DNA of 64,000 bases from NCBI GenBank assembly GCA_032164245.1, contig JAVMKO010000009.1, forward strand, positions 82,750,712-82,814,711. The letters run 5' to 3'. The notes under the pieces are model-generated. The model saw nothing but the letters and a program-made list of their open reading frames with translations. It did not search any database and was not told where the DNA came from. The position numbers were made by a program, and so were the translations under genes. Positions 56,093-64,000 of the stretch are shown one piece after another; within the stretch, counting starts at the first letter, position 1; each line of letters begins with the position of its first letter. The stretch is from Sternotherus odoratus. Lineage: Eukaryota > Chordata > Testudines > Kinosternidae.

Positions 56093-57204
56093 CGCTGTTA
56101 GCAGATGCTAAATGGGTTATTTAGTGGCCTGAATTTATTAACTCTGTCAGCAATATTCTAGAAAAAATAGTTCCACAAAAGAGAGCAAAGAAAGCATGAA
56201 AGGTGTTCAATTTCTGCTGGATCAGCCCCCTTGAGAGCCGTGGGATCTGCTGCATTGAGGGGGAATGTGGTTGCCTGGACTCTGACTCACAGCAGATGTG
56301 CCCAATTTACATTACAGCTTAATACCTTTGTTTTAAAATGTTATTTCAAGACAAATGTGTCAACGCAGATGTTTCCAGTAAAACAAATATTTGCGTAATT
56401 TACAAACAACTTCCTGCTGCCAAAACTCACTAGAAATTGGGGAGGGAGTGGGATGGTTCTGCGTACCAAAAAAACCCTAATCTAAAAATAAAATACATCC
56501 CGAGAATGCATTTCCACATGTTGGGTGAAAATAGCTCCAGCGCTCCGAGGAACGTGGAGAGAGAAGAAGTGGTTTGAGAGTGATTTATGGGCGCCTATTT
56601 AAGGAAAACTATTGTGCAAGTGTGAATAAACATAAGGCAAATACCCACAAATTATATACATTCAATAGCACAAATCTTCATATAAAAATGCCAAACCAGC
56701 TTCTGTTTTGAAGGGCAATCCCAGAAAGGCAGCGTGGGATTTTTCAAAGTCACCTATACACTTTTGAGAAGTCCACCCTTGGTTCTAAACCCGTTTATTT
56801 ACTGTACTGAATTTCCACAGGATTTCAGGCCCCTTCCCAGTTCAGTTGTGGCTGGTGGAGGCCCGCAGCCAGGCCTTGCTGTACTAATTCAGACTGATTT
56901 GACATGTTTCATTGCCTTGCATTAAAACAGCCAGTAGGGGTCATCAACTGAGATTCCTTCCTGGTCACCTTCCTCCCTATCTGCAGCACCCCCCCCCCCC
57001 ACACACACACACGAGGGCTGCTTGGAGCCTGGGGGTGTCTCTGGGGCAGAAGAAATGGAGTGGACCTTTCTTTGGACCTGAGATTACACCCCTTTGCATT
57101 CCAGAAGGCCTTTGGCATCACACTGATGTATTGGGGGGAGGCGGGTCTGGGGGCTAAACTGCCTAGTGGCCAGAGTAGATGGACTGCTCCCCTCTATGTC
57201 ATAA

Positions 57205-57290
57205 GGCCGGGGAGTGAGGAGGGCTGGGTTCCGATCCTGGCTCTACCACAGGCACTTTGGTTCATCTCTCTGACTCTCAGATTCCTGGCC
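57205..57290 (+). repeat. MIR-like SINE fragment
   Basis: The order 'gggctgggttccgatcctgg', 'ctctaccacaggcac' and 'catctctctgactctcagat' follows the MIR core and 3' part. It is diverged and lacks the head. Confidence 0.6.
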
Positions 57291-57294
57291 TGGG

Positions 57295-60200
57295 GGACAG
57301 GGAGAGCAGCACTTCCCTGCTCCGCGGGCTGGCGTGCGGCGATTCATTCGGGCTCGGGAAATGTGTTGAGACTTGTATGTGAGGGGTCTAGGCGTCATCC
57401 TGGTGACCCTGGGTTTAGCTGCTCTGCTCATCTGATGGGTTTGGCATTTAGCCCCAAATCCTCTCCCCGGGGGCACATCCCAAGTATGTGCTCAGGGTCT
57501 CTTTGGGGGCTAGGGAGGAATTCTTCGCTGCCTCTCCAGCCCCAGAGCTAAAGTCGCCTCCACCGCCCATGCAATTCCTCTTCTTCCCCGCAGTGCATAG
57601 TATCAGCTCCCCCCTGCTCTCCCCCTGGGCAAACAGAGGGAGGGATCTCCCGGGAGACTGCACTCCCAGCTGATGCAGCTCACTAGTAAAGCGAAGCAAG
57701 CAGACCTCGCTTGTAGAGCGACCTGCACGCTGCGAGCGGACATGTGCGGAGCATTCCTCCGAACAGCTGGGATCCCTCCCCCATGCGAGTCTGCTTTTAG
57801 ACATCGCATCCCTGGGGCTAAGAGACCATTCCTCCGTCCCTCTCATTCTGCCCGGCCCTTGAATGATTCCCCAACCCTGGTATGGGCGTTCGGCCAGCTG
57901 CATTTGTATTTCCCCTGCCTTGTTTTGCGTCTGTGATGATGCCCATTCCCCTTTCCACCTCGCAGCTCAGGAGCCAGTGTACGGTTTGGTTCAGAAAGCT
58001 CCGTCATATCCCCACCATTCAGACCCACCTTATGCCTGGTGTCTGTTCACCCCGAATGCATGCAAGCTCGACACTCATGTTACATACAACTCCATCTCCT
58101 AGTTGGTCTTTCCAGGTTTCCCAGGCTACAGCTGCCATACAAGTAGTGGTCTTGGTAGCCGCAAGAAGTAGCAAGCCCCTGGCCTTCCATTTCTCCACAG
58201 CATGGGTATTAATTGGGGCACACACGTGGGACCCTAATCTCTCATCAGCTGAGGAGGCGGTTATTTGTAGCGTGGAGCAGGCTGCCCGTCTAAATCCATC
58301 ACTGCTTAGCACCTGTGCCGTCGACACGTGGCCCAGCCAACTCTGGAGAAGACCCAATGTCATCCAAACAGGTGGAAAGAAGGGTGGTCAGCCAGCAACC
58401 CATAAAGGAGCACTGGGGGGGAGGGAGGGGGACTCTCCTGAGCTGACTCAGATGGGAGCTGCCAGCAAGCATGTGACCTTGTTTGCTGATCTGAGGTAAC
58501 AAAACAGCCTCGGGGCTGAATATCTCAGCCACTGTTTCTCCGTCCCACTTCAGTGTTAAATCCCGTGTGGGCGAGGCCACCAGAGACGTGTCCTGGGAGG
58601 CCACTGCCGGCGCAGAAGCACACAGGCGTGGCCACATGGAGCTGTGCAGATTCCCCTCCAGGCAGATTGTGACCACCCAGGGCGGGGTTCATCTGTGGGA
58701 GAGAGGTGGGTGGATGTGCATGTTTTGAGACCTGTCGCACCCCTCCTGGCGCCTGTTCTGGAATCCCGGGGAGGATCTCTCTGGATTTGGAACAGATCCT
58801 GAAATGGGGCAGAAAAGCTCTGCCGGTGGCTTTCGCTTGGCCTGTGGCTTTTCTGGCATGAATGTGGCTGTCAGGACCCCGTGTATTGAGGAGTAGGGAC
58901 GACAGAGGCTGATTCGAAGGGCTTCAGTGGGCCTCATGGTGCCTCCCGTGGCCAACACAGAAGCAGGCTTTTTAATCATCCCTTTAATGTTCACCATGAT
59001 GGTCCCCAAAACTCTCCCATACGTTTTGATTGTGCTGCTGTCAGCAGCTCTTCGGGGGGGGGGGTCCATGGAAGTGAAGCGCTCAGGGATGTGTGGGCGA
59101 GAAGCACTAGACAGTGGTGGTGTTTAGGCGGCTATTTCGGTATCGTCTCCCATTTGGGCTGCCTGGTATCAGGCAGCTGTCTGACCTGGAAGGAGGCTAG
59201 CCCAGGGGTGGCGTGTCTGTCGGTAGATCTGCGAGTGAAGTGTAAAGGCGTCGAGTCTGCAGGAATAAGTGCACGTTGATGCCTGGGCCTGCAGTGCCAA
59301 GGGCAACAGGAGTAAAACTCAGGGGACCCCGTGCAAAAACAACCCTGCATTGCTGAGTAAATGGAGCTGCCGACACAGTTCAGAGACCTGGCTACTGCAA
59401 AAACGCACGGCGCAGGGATTCCCGTACAGGCCAACTTGTAAGGGCAGGGCCTGGGTTTCACCTGAGCAGGCCTAAGACACAACATGGCCAATCCTGTGCC
59501 TAGTTTTGTCCATTGACTTCAATGGCTGCAAGTATTCCCTAACCTATACTGAGATGGGAGGTCTTTTTCTGTGAACAAAGGAGGAGCCGGTGTGTGTCAG
59601 AGAGAGAGAGGCAGTGAACTATACCCGTGTGCGCTGCAAGATCCCTGCATGGAGGGAACCCCTGGGATGTGGCTCCCCACTGCTGCTCCCACACTCCCAC
59701 GGAAAGGGTGCCCACTGTTTCTGGGACCATGTCCTCCTCCCCAGGCAGTGTGTGTTGAGGAATGGACTCCCCAGATATAATTTGTCCAGCAAGGGCCTGG
59801 TCTGATTACTCCTTCCAACTGCTACTACTATTCTGGCGGCTAGCATGGCAAATTGTAGTAGGGACTTTGAGCCTAGTCTAGAGCAATCTTCCTGGCTGCC
59901 CAAGAAGGAGTGAGCAGGGAACAACTCCATCTGCTTTCCAGTTATTCCTCTGCAGGGTTTTGTAATGTGGTCCCCAAATGTATTTATTTTGTACCCATCT
60001 ATTCAAACAAAGGGACATAATTACCAATAGCCCTTGAGCACTGGCCTGTACTATATTGCTCCTCAAAGGTTAAGTAAACTGGAAAAAATATTGTATGTCC
60101 TGAGATTTTACTGACATGTTTACGTGCAGCCAGAAAGAATTGATTGTTTGTTTGATTTTTTTCGGTTGTCTGTACAGCTTTCCCTTTGCTAGACTTCATA
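57295..60200. other. GC-richer intronic stretch with overlapping open frames, unassigned
   Basis: Open frames of 205 codons (+, 57882-58499), 125 and 126 codons (-, 58299-58676 and 58689-59069) overlap here. The region is richer in GC than its surroundings and looks neither like a clear repeat nor like an exon. It could be a retrotransposon or processed pseudogene that I cannot identify. No motif supports a named product. Confidence 0.35.
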
Positions 60201-62470
60201 AAGATAATCAGTTTTGGGGGTGTTAAACATCAAGGAGAAGAGAACAGATTGCATGTACTTACAGTTCTAAGGCAATCAACTGACATTATGTAACAACAAT
60301 GCTTTCAACAAAGCCTTTTACATTTGGCCTCTTGTTCCTAAGTTCTGAGGTATAAAATTAAATGTTAGGCAGAATCTTTATTTGACACACAATATGCAGA
60401 CTGTTATACAAGCTACACATTTTGTTACTTTGGTGTGATCCCCTAACATTTTACACTGCTTGCCACAGAGCATTAACATAAATAAATTAATGTTTTACAA
60501 GTGTAAATGTTTTATTCCACATGAGTCAGGGAGGATATTTTGAAGGGGGAGAAATGTAAATAGAATGAAATTCTTAAGCAAGATTATTGATATGACAGGA
60601 CTAAAGAGCTTGGGATTCTGTGAAAAGTGCCTCTTTTCATCCCTTTAATAAGTCCATTACTTGCACTCGGGAATATTTTAAGGCCCTTTTCATGCTGAAT
60701 CGAGAGTTGAGCATGCTTTGCATTTCAAGCTTTGTCTATGAATCAGTAGAAGCCAAAGTTATTTCTGCTTTAAAATAACAGGAGCCGGGAACAGCTAATC
60801 TCTTTTCATTCCGAGTCCTTACATTATTTTACTGGACAGAGTTTGTGTTGGCTACAAAACAGGGCATTCACCACATCTATGAGAAGGAATTTAGGGTAAG
60901 AATGAAGCCTAGATTGCAGTATGCATAAAGACTCCTTTTCCTACGGCCATTAAGAAATTCCAAATCTGCGCTATTTTGAATAGTGACATTAAATTAGCCT
61001 TGCTAATTTCAGTAATTCAAGCTGATAGCTGAGTTTACAAATCTACCAGATGAGACATTCCCATAATTACAATCTGAATGTGCTTTTCAGCTAAGGTGAG
61101 TTGATACAAAAAAAAAGAAGGGAAAAATACTCTCTCTGTTCTGCCTTTTGAGATTAGTATCTCTAAAGAGCAGTTACGTGGCTGTACTACATCAATAAGA
61201 CATTAGCAGGCTGCTATTTCATTTTTCCTGTAACATATAGGTGCTAGAATATATGAGATTAGATTTTTCACTGTCTTGGGGGTTTTTTATTCATATTTAT
61301 TCTTTCAGCGGGACATTGATTCTACTTTTGTTGGTGTGTTTTTTGGTTCCGTTTTTAATTGTACACTTTTAGGTAACGATTTGGGGGCTTTTTCATGGGC
61401 AAGAAACATTCTTTGATGGATGAATTAGTGTGAGAGCTGGTGCTGTGACAATGAAAAGCAGTGCAAAGCTCAAGAAAAAGAAAAAAGGATGTTTTATAGG
61501 GCTAGAAATTCCCGGCATGCTGACGGAATCTGCAGAGTAAATTTTCAACACGCCATGGGCGGTGCCCACACAAATCTCATCAAAAGATAGGAAAATTATA
61601 CACTTTATTTGAAAGGGTAATAATTGTATTAGACTAGTAGACTAACTAATTTAGGAATTAGCATTCTGTATCAAATGTAACTCCAGTGGAAAGATTCATA
61701 AAAATATCCATTTGAATCTACATCTGAGTATTAAAATTCTTATTCTGGGAGCAGTATGTAAGGTAATCTAAGCCCTGCATAGAACACGCAAAGATGGCTT
61801 CATTTACTGTTACTAGAGCTTCTTTTGCATGGGCAATACTGACATTTCAACAAATTCCGATGCCAAATCGGAATGAAAAGCTGAAATATCCTGTGAAATG
61901 AAAATTCCACCCCAGAATTTATTCTGGACCATCGACACATTTTGTTTCACTTTTGTAGTATAATGATCTTAATAAAATTAACATTTTAACATGAAAGTTT
62001 AAATGAATCTAAGCTCTCAAGCTGATATGAAACACGTTCACTTTTTCTAGTTGGAAATGTTGTTGAAATCCGTGTGCTCCTGTAAATTGTTTGTTTTATT
62101 GAAACAGCTTTTTTTGATGGAAAGCTGATGGAGCATATTTCGACCAGCTCTGTTGGCCTGCACTACCTCTGTGTTCACAAAGCAAAAGCTCCTCACTGCT
62201 CCTTCACTTGAAATGGGGTTAAACATTTTGATATGAGAAAGGCAGCACCAAAAACATGCCAGGGGAAGTTTAGAAACCTGGCAAGTGTTTCTTAACAGAA
62301 CATTAAAGAGTTCTTCCAGGTGTAATGAGACTTCAGTAGGAACCAAATGCAATCTGTTCAAAGGCTCAAACAAATGAAACACTGAAGATAATGTCCTCCT
62401 CTGTGCTCGGAGCCCGGCTTACTTAGAGGAACCCAACAGTAAAATCCAAGGGGAAAGGCCAAAGAGCACG
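60200..62470. other. AT-rich stretch free of recognisable repeats
   Basis: About 2.3 kb without any of the repeat families seen elsewhere in the window, and with no coding frame of note. It may be slowly evolving intronic sequence, but single-sequence inspection cannot show constraint. Confidence 0.45.
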
Positions 62471-63700
62471 TCAATATGAAGTAGTCCTTTCTACCTGACT
62501 ATTCGAATAGAGTCTGTTCCTGCAGTTAGCTCAGTTACCAGGAGAAAATGGCAAGGGAAAAGTGGCGCTAATTCCAACCAGTAAAAAGAGCTGGAAAGGG
62601 GTTCTGAATCCTGGTCCTGGGTGAAGTCATCTGTTCCGTACTCCAGATTGCTCTGTCTCCATGGTAGGGATGATGGAAAGTGACCGTTCACCAGGAACCG
62701 AATGCACTGGCTAGCTGCAATGCTTGCACGGCAGTGAGATCTTCTTGGGCACGGGCTTGCTTTTGTGGAAACTGTGTCTTTAATCTCTGTAATCCATTTT
62801 ATATTGTTGTACAGGATTTACAAATCGGTTTACACCAATTCCTTATTTTGATTTCCCACTGGGATTGTGGAATTTCACCTCCCTCTGACTCCGGAGCATC
62901 ATTATGGACGTGAGCTGGAGAGCGTGGTTCATTTTTTTTTTTTTTTTTGCACCTTTCCGCCAATTGCTATTGTAACCTCATTGCGTTGCAGATTCTCACT
63001 GCTCTGCGGTCACCTCTTTCTTTCATCTCTCCCCATTTCTGAGTGTGAGAGCTTTGAGTAGAGAATTTGTGGCTTTTCAGAATTCTGCATGAGCCAAACG
63101 CCACGCGGCCCTGAGCTGAGGCTGTAGAGCAGACTCCTTTTATCTCTAGGTGGTCTCGGGGCCACTGGATGGGACGGAACAGCACACCCAAAAGGTGTGT
63201 GGGTTACACTAGCAAATAGCTGCACACATGGACAAATGGAGTGGGGCTGGGCTTCTAAGATGAAGCACGTGCCAGAAAATAAAACAGACCCATGAGCCAC
63301 CCATTGGAGAAGCTTCTGAACCGTTGGTGGGTCATAGACAGCCTGGGCACTGCACACCAGTGCCATAGGCTGAACTCTGCAAAGCCAGGGGAACATTGGC
63401 CCCTCTTGAGTCCATTTAGAGCCTCTCAACCAGATCAGTTTTGTTAGTCTGGCGTGGTCAAAGCGAGACAGAGGAATGGGCAACACTTCCATGGCTTGGA
63501 GGCGAAGGGAGGTTCAGAACCAGGGGTTTAGCTCGGCCCATTGGAAAAGTTGGAAGCACCTGCAAAGCTCAGCTCTGGTTCTGGGTCAGAACTTTCCAAG
63601 ACTCTGGGGAGCAAGTGGTTTTAACTTGGGTCTCTCTGTCACTGAATCCATGCGGAACTGCCCTGTTCTGATCTGAAACCAGGCCTCAGCTGGAGATCCC
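62470..63700. other. Intronic sequence, nothing recognised
   Basis: Contains a T run at about 62931-62949. Overlapping frames of up to 160 codons (-, 63010-63492) have no recognised similarity. Confidence 0.4.
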
Positions 63701-63822
63701 ATGGGGTGACCAGACAGCAAGTGTGAAAAATCAGGACGGGGGTAGGGGGTGATAGGAGCCTATACAAGAAAAAGACCCCAAAATAGGGACTGTCCCTATA
63801 AAATCGGACATTTGATCACCCT
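63701..63822. mobile_element. Short hAT-type MITE, second copy
   Basis: Homologous to 16119-16237: left end GGGGTGACCAGACAGCAAG, interior 'gtgataggagcctatacaag' and 'ctgtccctataaaatcggac', right end TTGATCACCCT. Possible flanks GATCCC and GAATCCC suggest a degraded duplication. The copy retains a few bases in the left part lost from the first copy. Confidence 0.83.
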
Positions 63823-64000
63823 AGAATCCCCTGGGTTTCTTTCAAACCCCAGACAAAGTCTGCAAACTGAAACTGAGGAAAGGTTCCCACTAGCAGACTG
63901 CGGAATCTGCTGAGTTCCACACAGTTCTTACTTTACACCATTTGTTACCATTTATTTTTAAAGGGAGATTCCTCTGAACCCTCCTCTTCTTTGGGGTTTG

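Larger units (their letters stand above)
39754..64000 (+). other. GPC3: GPC3 intron downstream (partial, phase 1)
   Basis: The donor gtgacca follows the exon. A search by eye for the final exon (beginning with the rest of a Glu codon and an L-A-Y-D-L-D-V-D-D type segment) found no convincing candidate to the window end, so the intron is at least 24.2 kb. Unassigned stretches longer than 300 bases include 39754-40505, 40784-41200, 42030-43560, 43730-47890, 48260-48735, 49465-50435, 50835-51775, 52231-52970, 53065-55950, 56095-57200 and 57295-63700. Confidence 0.7.

Overview
The window reads as vertebrate nuclear DNA and most probably a cryptodiran turtle. It has sparse exons with GT-AG splice sites, long introns and dense decayed retrotransposons. 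The lineage call rests on one tRNA-headed SINE with a CR1-type tail (13440-13642), which matches the tortoise Pol III/Cry I SINE family. Turtle-type CR1 LINEs, Penelope remnants and short hAT/Tigger elements fit the same lineage. No bacterial, organellar or viral gene organisation is present.

The only protein-coding content I can support is two internal exons on the + strand of a glypican-3 (GPC3) orthologue. The first exon is 10075-10195 (121 nt) and the second is 39597-39753 (157 nt), separated by a 29.4 kb intron. They are contiguous in frame and together encode the stem of the proteoglycan up to and including both Ser-Gly heparan sulfate attachment sites. By comparison with human GPC3 these are probably exons 6 and 7 of 8. 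The upstream exon and the last exon, which carries the GPI signal, were not found and probably lie outside the window.

The rest is intron and mostly fossil mobile elements. From 1 to 10 kb there are old MIR-like and L3-like repeats, a Tigger element swollen with a GC-rich palindromic array (3793-4778), and a LINE reverse transcriptase scrap. From 10 to 20 kb there are the Cry I SINE, a palindromic MITE, a short hAT MITE with target duplication, and two minus-strand CR1 3' ends. From 20 to 31 kb there is a CR1 split by a solo LTR and by a hAT carrying a 12-copy 49-bp array, then further CR1 pieces and compound microsatellites. From 31 to 42 kb there are more MITEs, a Tigger inserted into the terminal repeat of a hAT, and an RTE-like LINE inserted into a Penelope 3' end with a 9-bp duplication. 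From 42 to 64 kb there are scattered MITEs, CR1 ends, a nested DNA-transposon pair (48739-49461), long unassigned stretches, and a second copy of the short hAT MITE.

I see no novel multigene system. The most notable pattern is that four DNA-transposon copies, in at least two superfamilies, each carry an internal GC-rich tandem array. These arrays produce long spurious proline/alanine/arginine-rich open frames on both strands. Family names for repeats come from recall of consensus sequences and were not checked against a repeat library.
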